NCBI RefSeq assembly: GCF_036898465.1
Contig: NZ_JARUMJ010000001.1
Coordinates: forward strand, 4,464,001-4,528,000
Direction: 5' to 3'
Length of the DNA stretch: 64,000 bases
Origin: Streptomyces sp. B21-105
GTDB taxonomy: Bacteria; Actinomycetota; Actinomycetes; Streptomycetales; Streptomycetaceae
In this document: piece by piece, positions 27,268-36,055 of the stretch
How the letters are laid out: every line of letters starts with the position of its first letter
Position numbering within the stretch: the stretch's first letter is position 1
The notes under the pieces: generated by a model
Told to the model about the DNA's origin: nothing
The model's input: the letters and a program-made list of their open reading frames with translations, nothing else
Databases searched by the model: none
Position numbers and translations under genes: made by a program

Positions 27268-28392
27268 ATGGCGGGAGCGAACGGCATGAGCGAGGCGCGC
27301 AGGAGCAGCGGGAGCGGCGGGACCAGTGATGTGGGCGGGGCGAGTGGGACGGGCGGGGCGAGCGGAGTGAGTGGGACAGGCGGAGTGGGCGGGGCGAGCG
27401 GAGTGAGTGGGACAGGCGGAGTGGGCGGGGCGAGCGGAGTGAGTGGGACAGGCGGAGTGGGTGGGGCGAGCGGAGTGGGTGGGACGGGCGGAGTGGGTGG
27501 GACGGGCGGAGTGGGTGGGACGGGCGGAGTGGGTGGGACGGGCGGTATGAGCGGGAGCGGGACGACGGTGGAAGGCGCCGCCGGTCGGGCGGTCCCCCCT
27601 GCAGTCACTCAGGCAGCCGCCCGACCGGTCACCACCCCCCTGGGCCGGATGGTCGCCCTCGGGCGGGCCGAGCTGACGCTTCTCGGGCGCAGCAGGAGCA
27701 CGCTCGCCCTGGCCGCGTTCGTGCCGCTCGTGCTGCCGGCCAGCCTCGCCCAGGTGGTCGACGACATGGACGTGGCGGACGTCGGGCTCACCGCCGGGCT
27801 GGTGCTGCTGCCCGCCGCCATCGGGTTCTCGCTGCTGTTCGGGGTGTACCAGGCGCTGTCGTCCGTCTACACCGCCCGTCGCGAGGAGTTGGTGCTGAAG
27901 CGGCTGCGCACCGGTGAGCTGAGGGACGCCGAGATCCTCTGCGGATCGGCGCTGGCGGTCCTGGCCACGGGGCTGGTGCAGTCTCTGGTGCTGGTGGCCG
28001 GCTGCACCGTCCTGCTCGACGTGCCGGCCCCGAAGGCGCCCCTGCTCGCCCTCCTGGGGCTGTTGTCGGGGCTCGCGATGTGCGCGGCGCTCGCGGCGCT
28101 CACCGCGGCCCTGACCCGGACCGTGGACAGCGCGCAGGTCACCACGGCACCGTTCGTGCTGGTGTCGTTGACCGGCTCCGGAATGGCCGTCCCGCTGGAA
28201 CTGCTCCCCGACCGGCTCGCGTCCGTCTGCGAACTGCTGCCGCTGTCCCCGGTGATCACCCTGATCCGGGGCGGCTGGACCGGAAGCCTGTCCGCCTACG
28301 AGGCCCTCGGCGCCCTGGCGACCGCACTGGCCTGGCTCGTGCTCGCGGTGTTTGCTGTACGGCGGTGGTTCCGGTGGGAGCCGAGGCGCTGA
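27268..28392 (+). CDS. ABC-2 type permease with repetitive N-terminal extension
   Basis: A 374-residue membrane subunit partnering the upstream ATPase. About six hydrophobic segments lie between residues 130 and 370, with the ABC-2 pattern FGVYQALSSVYTARREELVLKRLRTGEL after the second. The first 115 residues are almost only Gly, Ser, Thr, Val and Ala in GVSGTGGVGGAS-type repeats; they are cytoplasmic and presumably disordered, and unusual for this family. ATG 27268 and ATG 27286 both have ribosome binding sites; an original start close to residue 120 is possible if the repeat tract is a late addition. Confidence 0.85.
   Translation: MAGANGMSEARRSSGSGGTSDVGGASGTGGASGVSGTGGVGGASGVSGTGGVGGASGVSGTGGVGGASGVGGTGGVGGTGGVGGTGGVGGTGGMSGSGTTVEGAAGRAVPPAVTQAAARPVTTPLGRMVALGRAELTLLGRSRSTLALAAFVPLVLPASLAQVVDDMDVADVGLTAGLVLLPAAIGFSLLFGVYQALSSVYTARREELVLKRLRTGELRDAEILCGSALAVLATGLVQSLVLVAGCTVLLDVPAPKAPLLALLGLLSGLAMCAALAALTAALTRTVDSAQVTTAPFVLVSLTGSGMAVPLELLPDRLASVCELLPLSPVITLIRGGWTGSLSAYEALGALATALAWLVLAVFAVRRWFRWEPRR
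27345..27550 (+). repeat. tandem repeats inside the permease gene
   Basis: Three near-identical 36-nt units (each GGGGCGAGCGGAGTGAGTGG-like) are followed by four 18-nt units of the type GGTGGGACGGGCGGAGTG. All keep the reading frame (12- and 6-residue periods). This is a typical slippage-prone minisatellite and probably varies between strains. Confidence 0.92.
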
Positions 28393-28406
28393 GGAGCGGT
28401 GGGACG

Positions 28407-30008
28407 GTGTTCGGCTGGATCCGGGGGTGGCACGGACGCCACTGGTGCGAACGCAGCAAGGCGGAGCGGGTCGAGCTGCAGAGCGTGGTCACCTGGTACC
28501 TCACGACCTGGTCCTTCTCCCTGTTCTGGCTGGCGCTGCCGCTGGCGGGCGGGATCGACCGCCGGCCCCTGCCGCTGACCCTCGGCGGCGCGCTGCTCCT
28601 CGTGGGAACCCTGCAGTGCGTGGAGGCCAACCGGCTCACCCGGTCGGCCCTCGACCACTATCTGGGGCGGGCCGAACTCCCGCTCCGGGCGCTGCGCCCC
28701 GCCGCCGTCCTGCTGGGCCTGGAACTGGCGCTGGCCCTCGCTCTCGCCGCGCTGGGCGGCACCGACGCCGTGGGGGGCAGGCTGATCATCGGCGCGGCGC
28801 TGCTGCCCTTCGGGCTGCTGTACGGCCTCGTCGCCCCCGTCCCGGTGTTCCTGCGCCGGTCCGCCGCGCTCGCCGTGGTCCTCATGGCCGCGTTCGCCGG
28901 GATCGGGCCGGACCCCTCCGGGATCGTGGCGGTCGGGGTGCTCACCGGGTTCGGTGCGCTGTTCTCACTGCTGGTCGGTCGCTGCGGGGCCTGGAACCTG
29001 TCCGTGCTCTGGGAGGCGGAGCGGGCCCGGGAGGTCGAGGCCCGGCTCGCCGTCGCCGAGGAGCGGCTGCGGTTCGGGCGGGATCTGCACGACGTCATGG
29101 GCCGCAACCTGGCGGTGATCGCCCTGAAGAGCGAGCTGGCCGTGCAGCTGGCCCGGCGGGGGCGGGCGGACGCCGTGGAGCAGATGATCGAGGTGCAGCG
29201 CATCGCGCAGGAGACGCAGCGCGAGGTGCGGGGCGTCGTCCGGGGCTATCGGGAGGCCGACCTCGGGGTCGAACTCGCGGGAGCACAGGGAGTGTTGCGG
29301 GCGGCGGGGATAGCGTGCGAGGTGCTCGGGGACGCCGGGGAGCTGCCCGCCGAGGTGCAGTCGGCGCTCGGCTGGGTGGTGCGGGAGAGCACCACGAACG
29401 TGCTGCGGCACGGGGACGCCGAGCGGTGTTCGGTGGCCCTGCAAAGGACGGAGGGGTGCGTGGTGCTGACGGTGGAGAACGACGGTGCGCGGCCGGACGC
29501 CCCACCGGATACCCCACCGGACGCGCGACGGGGCGACACAGTCCGGCGCGCCGCCAGGGACGACGTCGGCCGGGGCGACGCCGGTGACGACATCGTCGGG
29601 GACGGCACGGGCACAGACGGCACGGGCCGGGACGACACCGTCGCGGGCAACGCCGTCGCGGGCAACGCCGTCGCGGGCAATGCCGTCGCGGGCAATGCCG
29701 TCGCGGGCAACGCCGACCGGGACGACGTCGGGTCCGGTGGCGCCGGCAGCCGGGTCCTGGGCGGCCTCGTCCCCGGCAGCCGCAGGGGCTCCGGGGCGGG
29801 CACGGGCTCCGGGATGGGCACGAAGTCCGGCAGCGGTCCGGTACCCGGCGGCGCGGGCCTTGGCGGGTCGGGGCTCGCCGGGCTGCGGGAGCGGCTCCAA
29901 AGGGTCGACGGGACGTTGCAGGCGGGGTTCGTCGGGACGGGCGGGTACCGGGTGGTCGCCCGGGTGCCCCTGAGCGCGAAGAACGCTGTGAAAGAGGTCA
30001 CTTCATGA
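28407..30008 (+). CDS. NarL-type sensor histidine kinase with a repeat-rich insert in its ATPase domain
   Basis: A 533-residue membrane kinase (DesK/LiaS-like) that should phosphorylate the next gene's product. About six membrane segments (32-190) are followed by the HisKA_3 dimerization helix with phospho-acceptor His at about 228 (RDLHDVMGRN). The ATPase domain has the N-box NVLRHGDA (about 332) and first G-box VENDGA (about 356-361), then is interrupted by about 120 low-complexity residues (362-484) that include five tandem AVAGN units. The second G-box GLAGLRERL resumes at about 489. GTG 28407 overlaps no gene but follows GAGGAG. Confidence 0.9.
   Translation: MFGWIRGWHGRHWCERSKAERVELQSVVTWYLTTWSFSLFWLALPLAGGIDRRPLPLTLGGALLLVGTLQCVEANRLTRSALDHYLGRAELPLRALRPAAVLLGLELALALALAALGGTDAVGGRLIIGAALLPFGLLYGLVAPVPVFLRRSAALAVVLMAAFAGIGPDPSGIVAVGVLTGFGALFSLLVGRCGAWNLSVLWEAERAREVEARLAVAEERLRFGRDLHDVMGRNLAVIALKSELAVQLARRGRADAVEQMIEVQRIAQETQREVRGVVRGYREADLGVELAGAQGVLRAAGIACEVLGDAGELPAEVQSALGWVVRESTTNVLRHGDAERCSVALQRTEGCVVLTVENDGARPDAPPDTPPDARRGDTVRRAARDDVGRGDAGDDIVGDGTGTDGTGRDDTVAGNAVAGNAVAGNAVAGNAVAGNADRDDVGSGGAGSRVLGGLVPGSRRGSGAGTGSGMGTKSGSGPVPGGAGLGGSGLAGLRERLQRVDGTLQAGFVGTGGYRVVARVPLSAKNAVKEVTS
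29640..29712 (+). repeat. 15-nt tandem repeats inside the kinase gene
   Basis: Five consecutive units of GTCGCGGGCAACGCC (with C/T variants) keep the frame and encode AVAGN. They sit in the middle of the ATPase-domain insert. Confidence 0.95.
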
Positions 30009-30613
30009 CGGTGCGGGTGCTGCTCGCCGACGACGAGCACCTCATCCGGGGCGCCTTGGCCGCGCTGCTCTCCCTGGAGGACGACCTGCTGATCGTCGCC
30101 GAGGCGGCCACCGGTCCGGAGGCGCTGGCGATGGCCCGGGCCCACCGCCCCGACGTCGCCGTCCTGGATCTGCAGATGCCGGGCGCGGACGGTGTGAAGG
30201 TCGCCACATCCCTGCGCACCGAACTGCCCGACTGCCGGGCATTGATCGTCACCAGTCACGGGCGGCCCGGGCACCTCAAGCGGGCGCTTGCGGCAGGTGT
30301 GCGCGGGTTCGTCCCCAAGACGGTGAGTGCCCAGCGGCTCGCGGAGATCATCCGCACGGTGCACGCCGGGAACCGTTACGTCGACCCGGAGTTGGCCGCC
30401 GACGCGATCTCCGCCGGCGACTCGCCGCTGACCTCGCGCGAGGCGGAGGTGCTCGAACTCGCCTCCGACGGCGCGCCCGTCGCGGAGATCGCCGAGCGGG
30501 CCGCGCTGTCGCAGGGCACCGTACGGAACTACCTGTCGTCGGCCGTCTCCAAGCTCGGGGCGGAGAACCGGCATGCCGCGGTGCGGCTCGCGCGGGAGCG
30601 GGGTTGGGTATAG
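30005..30613 (+). CDS. NarL/LuxR-family response regulator
   Basis: A 202-residue response regulator. The receiver domain has the phospho-acceptor Asp at 55 (VAVLDLQMPG), acidic pair DD at 9-10, and Lys in FVPKTVS. The LuxR-type helix-turn-helix is at about 141-185 (LTSREAEVLELASDG ... SQGTVRNYLSSAVSKL). Its ATG overlaps the kinase stop codon (ATGA), so the two are translationally coupled. It likely controls the operon through the inverted repeat upstream of the ATPase gene. Confidence 0.96.
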   Translation: MTVRVLLADDEHLIRGALAALLSLEDDLLIVAEAATGPEALAMARAHRPDVAVLDLQMPGADGVKVATSLRTELPDCRALIVTSHGRPGHLKRALAAGVRGFVPKTVSAQRLAEIIRTVHAGNRYVDPELAADAISAGDSPLTSREAEVLELASDGAPVAEIAERAALSQGTVRNYLSSAVSKLGAENRHAAVRLARERGWV

Positions 30614-30650
30614 TTGGCCTCGCGCCACGGCACGTTAACACCGGCGCGTT

Positions 30651-30723
30651 GCGGACGTAGCTCAGTTGGTAGAGCGCAACCTTGCCAAGGTTGAGGTCGC
30701 GAGTTCGAGCCTCGTCGTCCGCT
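30651..30723 (+). tRNA. tRNA-Gly (anticodon GCC), copy 2
   Basis: The 73-nt sequence is identical to 25990-26062. Together the two copies bracket the ABC transporter/two-component operon. Confidence 0.96.
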
Positions 30724-30726
30724 CCA

Positions 30727-30763
30727 TCGAAAAGGCCCCGGTCATCGACCGGGGCCTTTTCCC
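30727..30763. terminator. bidirectional terminator tRNA-Gly / purC
   Basis: A 14-bp perfect stem (AAAAGGCCCCGGTC / GACCGGGGCCTTTT) with a 3-nt loop has A and T runs on both sides. It can end both the tRNA transcript (plus) and purC (minus), whose stop codon is 2 nt away. Confidence 0.93.
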
Positions 30764-30764
30764 G

Positions 30765-31664
30765 TCAGTCCCAGCCGACGCCCGTGAGGCGCTCGTAGGC
30801 CTCGACGTACTTCGCGCGGGTCGCGTCCACGATGTGCTGGGGCAGCGGCGGCGGGGGCTGCTCGCTGTGCCGGTCCCAGCCGGACTCGGCGGAGGTCAGC
30901 CAGTCGCGCACGAACTGCTTGTCGTACGAGGGCTGCGCGCGGCCGGGCTGCCACTGGTCGGCCGGCCAGAAGCGGGACGAGTCCGGGGTGAGCACCTCGT
31001 CGGCGATGACCAGGTTCTCGTCCTCGAAGCCGAACTCGAACTTGGTGTCGGCGAGGATGACGCCCCGGTCCCGGGCGATGTCGCGGGCGCGCCCGTACAC
31101 GGCGAGGGTCGCCTGGCGGAGCTGGGCGGCGGTGTCGGCGCCGACCTGACGGGCCACCTCCTCGTAGGAGACGTTCTCGTCGTGCTCGCCGACGGCGGCC
31201 TTGGTGGCCGGGGTGAAGATCGGGGCGGGCAGTTCGCTGCCGTCGACCAGGCCCTCGGGGAGGGCGAGCCCGCAGACCGTGCGGGACTCCCGGTACTCGG
31301 CGAGGCCCGAGCCGGTGAGGTAGCCGCGGGCCACGCACTCGACGGGGACCATCCGCAGCGACTTGCAGACCAGCGTGCGGCCGGCCCAGTCGGCGGGGGC
31401 GCCGGCGGGCAGTTCCGTGCGGAGGACGTGGTTCGGGACCAGGTCGGCGAGCTGGTCGAACCACCACAGGGAGAGCTGGGTCAGGATGCGGCCCTTGTCG
31501 GGGATCTCGGTCGGCAGCACCCAGTCGAAGGCGGACGTGCGGTCACTGGCGACCATCACGAGGTCGCCCGCCTCGTTCTGGTACAGCTCGCGCACCTTGC
31601 CGGTGTGCAGATGCACCAGGCCCGGCACCTGAAGGGGCTCGGGCTTTTCTACGAATCCGGACAC
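30765..31664 (-). CDS. purC: phosphoribosylaminoimidazole-succinocarboxamide synthase PurC
   Basis: A 299-residue SAICAR synthetase: CAIR + Asp + ATP to SAICAR. It contains HTGKVRELYQ, the family signature RTSAFDWVLPTEIPDKG, LRMVPVECVARGYLTGSG, and DTKFEFGF near the C terminus. GTG 31664 has GGAGG 4 nt upstream. It is transcribed alone toward the shared terminator. Confidence 0.97.
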   Translation of the reverse strand: MSGFVEKPEPLQVPGLVHLHTGKVRELYQNEAGDLVMVASDRTSAFDWVLPTEIPDKGRILTQLSLWWFDQLADLVPNHVLRTELPAGAPADWAGRTLVCKSLRMVPVECVARGYLTGSGLAEYRESRTVCGLALPEGLVDGSELPAPIFTPATKAAVGEHDENVSYEEVARQVGADTAAQLRQATLAVYGRARDIARDRGVILADTKFEFGFEDENLVIADEVLTPDSSRFWPADQWQPGRAQPSYDKQFVRDWLTSAESGWDRHSEQPPPPLPQHIVDATRAKYVEAYERLTGVGWD

Positions 31665-31834
31665 GGTTCCTCCCCGTGGTTCTGTCTCAGTGGCCTGATT
31701 GTCCCGTACATCGGGATCAGCCGAGGACAGCGGGGGTGGGGCGGGCGGTGACAAAGGGGTAGGCGGTGACAAAGGGGTGGGCGGGCGAGGCCAGCGGGGC
31801 GGGGCGGGGCGAGCGGGCGTCAGGTGTACGGACG

Positions 31835-33376
31835 TCAGTCGCGTTTGCAGATGCGGTCCAGGAGGTTGGCGGTGGCGCGCTGGATACGGGGGTCCGCGTG
31901 GCCGGGGCGGTCCAGGGCCGGGGACCAGGCGAAGGTGCCGGAGGCGAAGACCAGGGCGCCGGAGGGGGCGCGGTAGAGGGAGGTCTCCTGGTGGCGCGGG
32001 GCGCCCTTGCTGTCGCGGTACGGGGAGTGGGCGAGGAGGATGCGGTCCTCGTGGGGCGGCAGCGCGGTCCGCGGGAAGTAGCGGTCGGCCTCGCCCGCGA
32101 CCAGGTGCTCGATGCCGTCGCCTTCGCCCGCCCCGGTCGCCTCCCACAGCCAGTGTCCGGCGTTGCGGACGATCAGCGGGTGCGGCTCGGGCACTCGCCC
32201 CGCGTACTGGATGCCGATCAGCTGCTGCTCGGCCCGGTCGATCTCACGCCACAGCACGGGCCGCCCCGGCCCCCTGCGTTTGCGGCAGGTGAGCAGACGG
32301 CCCGGAACACCTGCCGGCGAAGGGCCCAACTCGACCTGCCAGTAGAGGGAGTTGGCGGAGAGGAAGACCAGCGAGGTGCCGCTGTCGCGGGCGAGCTCGA
32401 CGGTACGGCGCATCGGCGTCGACCAGTACTCGTCGTGGCCGGGGAAGACCAGGCCGCGGTAGCGGGTGGGGTCGACGGCACCGACGTGCAGGTCGCGGGC
32501 GTCGGCGTAGGCGAGGTCGTAGCCGTAGCGCTCCGCCCAGCGGATGACGTCGTAGGCGTGGCCGACGTGCAGCGGGAGGCCCGCGCCGGCGTACGGGCGG
32601 TCGAAGGAGACCGTGGTCGCCGCGTCGGCCTCGCCGAGGAGTCGCCCGTCGTCGTCCCACGCGTGGTAGAGGCTGGCGCCGGTCCGGCCGTCCTCGGGAT
32701 ACAGGTTGTAGGCCTGCCAGGTGACGTCGGGGAGGACCAGCAGCAGGTCGGCGGGATGGTGGTCGCGGACCGTGAAGGGCACGTGCGACCGGTAGCCGTC
32801 GACGGTGGTGAGGACGGCGACGTACGCGCCGACGTTCCAGTACGACGGGACCTGCAGTCGCCAGGAGAGCCACCAGTGGTGGCAGGAGACCGTGCGGTCG
32901 GCCGTCAGCGGCGGCGGCTGGACGATCCCGGAGAGGCGCGGACTGGTGGTGATCTTGGCCGCGCCGTCGCCGTCGTAGTGGCCGATGCGGTACACGTCGA
33001 CGCTGAACTCCTGCGGCGGGTCGACCGTGATGTGGAAGTCGACGGCCTCGCCCGGGGCGACCGCGCCGGTGGAGACGAACCCCTTGATCTGACGGCGGAC
33101 GTCGTCGGCGGACCGGGGAGCGCCGGACCCGGACCCGGGTTTGGCCCCGGGCGCGGTGCGCGGGCCGGGGACGCGGGGGCCGCCGGCGCCCTGTGCCGTG
33201 CCGGGGGCCGGGTTCTGGTCCACGTACCAGGGCACGACCTGGCCGGTGTCGTCGAAGTACGTCTCGCTGCCGCGCAGCCAGGGGACCGGGCCCTGGCCGA
33301 AGGGGTCGGTCACGGCGTGGGCCAGCGCCCCCGACTCCCATCGGCGGATGTGCTTCGGTTCTGGTCCGGGTCCCAT
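31835..33376 (-). CDS. N,N-dimethylformamidase beta-subunit-like protein
   Basis: A 513-residue protein resembling the large subunit of dimethylformamidase. A Trp/His-rich N-terminal part is followed by a beta-sandwich segment (about 90-200) and a glutamine-amidotransferase-like domain containing GHDEYWS. That motif has the Glu/Tyr context of the family, with no classical Cys nucleophile visible. Whether it hydrolyses amides is unknown; Streptomyces paralogues are uncharacterized. GGGGAGG precedes ATG 33376. Upstream in the same direction is a large membrane protein gene. Confidence 0.78.
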   Translation of the reverse strand: MGPGPEPKHIRRWESGALAHAVTDPFGQGPVPWLRGSETYFDDTGQVVPWYVDQNPAPGTAQGAGGPRVPGPRTAPGAKPGSGSGAPRSADDVRRQIKGFVSTGAVAPGEAVDFHITVDPPQEFSVDVYRIGHYDGDGAAKITTSPRLSGIVQPPPLTADRTVSCHHWWLSWRLQVPSYWNVGAYVAVLTTVDGYRSHVPFTVRDHHPADLLLVLPDVTWQAYNLYPEDGRTGASLYHAWDDDGRLLGEADAATTVSFDRPYAGAGLPLHVGHAYDVIRWAERYGYDLAYADARDLHVGAVDPTRYRGLVFPGHDEYWSTPMRRTVELARDSGTSLVFLSANSLYWQVELGPSPAGVPGRLLTCRKRRGPGRPVLWREIDRAEQQLIGIQYAGRVPEPHPLIVRNAGHWLWEATGAGEGDGIEHLVAGEADRYFPRTALPPHEDRILLAHSPYRDSKGAPRHQETSLYRAPSGALVFASGTFAWSPALDRPGHADPRIQRATANLLDRICKRD

Positions 33377-33721
33377 GGTGCTCCCCTCCCCTGCGCCCCG
33401 TGGTGGCTCGTACCGATCGTGCCGACTCATGCAAACTCATGCCGACGCGGCGGCCGTCAGCCCATCGCTGTCCGTCCTGCGCCGCTCCTCGGGTGCCCGT
33501 CCGTCGCGCGTCCGCCGCGAGCCGTCCTGCGCGCGTCCTCGCCCCGTCCCCTGCGGCTTGTCCTATGTCCCGCGCCCATGCCATGGGCTCGTTCGATCCC
33601 AGCACATCACATAACGCGCGCAGACAGTCACGATTCGTTGCGAATTGGCCGAAAGTGGAACCCGGTGCTCCGGTGTGGTCCCGCCGGGCGGGGTGCCGGG
33701 CACCTCGCCGCGCAACCGCCC
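33377..33721. other. spacer upstream of the dimethylformamidase-like gene
   Basis: This 345-nt non-coding stretch should contain the promoter of the dimethylformamidase-like gene. The short GCCGGGCGGGG / CCCGCCGGGCG-like hairpin near 33680-33710 could terminate the preceding minus-strand gene. No gene or RNA is recognized. Confidence 0.4.
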
Positions 33722-35680
33722 TCAGCCCAGCCGAACCGGCTTCTCGGGGCGTATCCCCAGCTCCACCAGCCAGGTCCGCAACGGGACCGCGTCGCCGTCC
33801 TCGACGAGGCTGAGGACCCGGGGGGCGAGGTCCGCCACGCGCTCGCCGTCGACCAGGAGGGCCGGGCCGTCCAGCCAGTCGAGGCCCGGGGTCGCGCCGA
33901 CGGTGTCCATCGCGGCGCAGCACACCATCGCCGTGACGTGATCGGCGAGCAGCTCCCGGTCGGTGCGCGGCGGCTGGAGGGGGAACAGGGGGAGCGCGTC
34001 GTCGTCCCAGAGGGCCGCGTCGGGCCCCTGCCCGGGTGCCGGAGGGCCGACGGGAGCCGCGTCCGCGGTCGCCGCCTCCTCCCTGCCGACCTCGACGCCG
34101 ATACGCGCGGCGAGGGCGGCGCTGCGGGGGTTGGCGGCCGGCACGTCACCGTCGGGACCGGCCTCGGGCCGCGGGGCCGGTCCCGGGTGCGGAAGCGGCT
34201 CGGAAGCGGGCGTGGAAGCGGAGTCGGCGGTGGTTTCGGTTTCGGGAGGGTCGCCCGGCCCCTGGGCACCCTCCGCCGGCGGCAGCGGCAGCGGCGGCAG
34301 CGCGAGGGACGGGTCCGCCGACGGGGGCGCGGGGGTCGGGCGGAGGGTGTCCGGTGCGAAACGGCCGTCCGCCGGGGTTGCCGTGTCGGTCAGGTGGTCC
34401 AGGACGCGGGCCAGAGTGGGCCCCCCGGCGTGGACGGCGGCCGTGGGGTCGGGGGCCCGACGGACTCCGAGGGCGTCCAGCACCCGGTGGAGGCGGGCCG
34501 CGTCGGTGCGCCACTTGCGGTCCACGACCTCGTCCGGATAGTCGTCCCAGGCCACCGGCGACCAGTGCGGGCCGGGCTCGGCGGGACCGCCGTGGAAGAG
34601 GCGGGCGGCGAGCAGCGACGCGGCCTCGTCGACCACGCCGGGCTCTTCCAGCAGGTCACAGGCGGGGCGCTCGCCGAGACGGGAGGCGAAGCCTTCGGCC
34701 AGGCGGTCGCGGCGGGACAGCTCGGTGAGGGCGGCGACGACTCCCGCGTCCAGCCGGGAGGGCCAGCGGCCCATCCGCCAGGCGGGCAGTGCCACGCGTG
34801 TGAGGAGCCGGTCCCAGCCCGCGTACGCCAGGCCGACCTGCTCCTGGGCGACGATGCGCAGCCCGTAGTCCACCGTCTGCGCGCGCTCGGCTGCCGCGGC
34901 GGCCACCCCCCGCTCCATCTCGCCGGCGTGCACCTGGCAGCCGCGCAGCATCAGCCGCGCGACCCAGCCGATGCCGGAACAGAAGGGACGCAGGACGGCA
35001 CTGCGGCCCGCGCGCTCGGCGCAGCCGGCCACCGCGGCGTCCAGCCCGCGCACGTACCGCCGGGCCGCGGCTATGTCGGGATGGGCGGAGGGGCCGGTAC
35101 CGGCGACGACCGGGGCCAGCACGGCCCGCAGCTCGCCCACCCGCATCCACCACAGGAACGGGGAGCCGATGACGAGCACGGGCGCCGTCGCCGTACGGCG
35201 GTGCAGGGGGCCGCGGGAGCCGCCCGGACCGGCTATCTCGTCGGCGCCGCGGGGCGGCGGTGAACCGTGGGCCCGGTGGGTGCGGTCCTCCAGCCAGCTG
35301 TCGCAGTCCGGCGTGAGGGCTATCGCGGAGGGCGCCGGCACATCCAGCCGGTCGGCGAGGTCGCGGACCAGCCGGTACAGGTCGGGGGCCGCCTGCTCGG
35401 CGACGGCGACCGTGGGGCTGACGGCGGGCCGGGCGCGGGCGACCACGAGCGCGACCGCCCCGGCCGAGAGCAGGACGACGACCGCGACGACGGACACCGC
35501 CCAGCGCACGGCGTCCCAGCCCGCGCCCGCGAGATGCCCGGTGGATCCGCCCACGAGCAGGATCACGGCGGCGGCCGCGGGCAGCAGCGCCAGGGCGAGA
35601 GCGCGGCTGCGGATACGCAGCACGGCCAGTGCCCGGGCGCGCGCCGCCTGCGCGCCCATCTCCACACCCAGACCGGTCAT
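33722..35680 (-). CDS. large membrane protein, possibly a degenerate M48-like protein
   Basis: A 652-residue protein of unknown function. Two hydrophobic segments lie near the N terminus (about 30-50 and 62-82). The following region has the layout of an M48 peptidase (a hydrophobic strand VLVIGSPFLWWM, then LRAVLAPVVAG where families have LRAVLAHELAH), but the HExxH zinc motif is absent. A Pro/Ala/Glu-rich linker (about 430-560) leads to a small C-terminal domain (DWLDGPALLVDGERVADLAPRV). If related to M48 it is catalytically dead. GTG/ATG choice near 35680 is uncertain. Confidence 0.65.
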   Translation of the reverse strand: MTGLGVEMGAQAARARALAVLRIRSRALALALLPAAAAVILLVGGSTGHLAGAGWDAVRWAVSVVAVVVLLSAGAVALVVARARPAVSPTVAVAEQAAPDLYRLVRDLADRLDVPAPSAIALTPDCDSWLEDRTHRAHGSPPPRGADEIAGPGGSRGPLHRRTATAPVLVIGSPFLWWMRVGELRAVLAPVVAGTGPSAHPDIAAARRYVRGLDAAVAGCAERAGRSAVLRPFCSGIGWVARLMLRGCQVHAGEMERGVAAAAAERAQTVDYGLRIVAQEQVGLAYAGWDRLLTRVALPAWRMGRWPSRLDAGVVAALTELSRRDRLAEGFASRLGERPACDLLEEPGVVDEAASLLAARLFHGGPAEPGPHWSPVAWDDYPDEVVDRKWRTDAARLHRVLDALGVRRAPDPTAAVHAGGPTLARVLDHLTDTATPADGRFAPDTLRPTPAPPSADPSLALPPLPLPPAEGAQGPGDPPETETTADSASTPASEPLPHPGPAPRPEAGPDGDVPAANPRSAALAARIGVEVGREEAATADAAPVGPPAPGQGPDAALWDDDALPLFPLQPPRTDRELLADHVTAMVCCAAMDTVGATPGLDWLDGPALLVDGERVADLAPRVLSLVEDGDAVPLRTWLVELGIRPEKPVRLG

Positions 35681-35917
35681 GACCGGAGCTCACCCCCTCC
35701 CTGCAGTCCTGTGTCCCCCGGCTGTCTTCGCAGTGCTCACTCCCCCACTGTGGCACCCGCCACCGACATCGCAATGCCGGTGGGCCAAGTGCCGGAACGA
35801 CGACCGGGACGCTTGCGCCGCACCCTAGTTGGCACTCCGGCCCCCGTCAGCCGGATAGCTCAGCGCTCACTCGATGGAATGGCTTTGGGGAAAGGTGTAT
35901 GACACAGGGCAACGATC
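35681..35917. other. promoter region of the membrane protein gene
   Basis: Non-coding sequence holding the start region of the large membrane protein gene and lying before the purD terminator. No recognizable feature is seen. Confidence 0.35.
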
Positions 35918-35971
35918 AGGCCCCGGGTTCCACGGCCCCTCGGTGAGGGGTCCCGTGGAGGCCCGGGGCCT
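35918..35971 (-). terminator. terminator of purD
   Basis: A long, nearly continuous hairpin (outer arms AGGCCCCGGG / CCCGGGGCCT, inner arms TTCCACGG and CCCCTC with their complements) lies about 85 nt past the purD stop codon. Confidence 0.8.
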
Positions 35972-36055
35972 CGGATCAGTCGGCGAGTTGCCTGGTGGGA
36001 CGCATGGGGGCGCGTGGGGCGGGCAGGGCGCCCGGGGCCGGCCCCGGGCGGAGCG

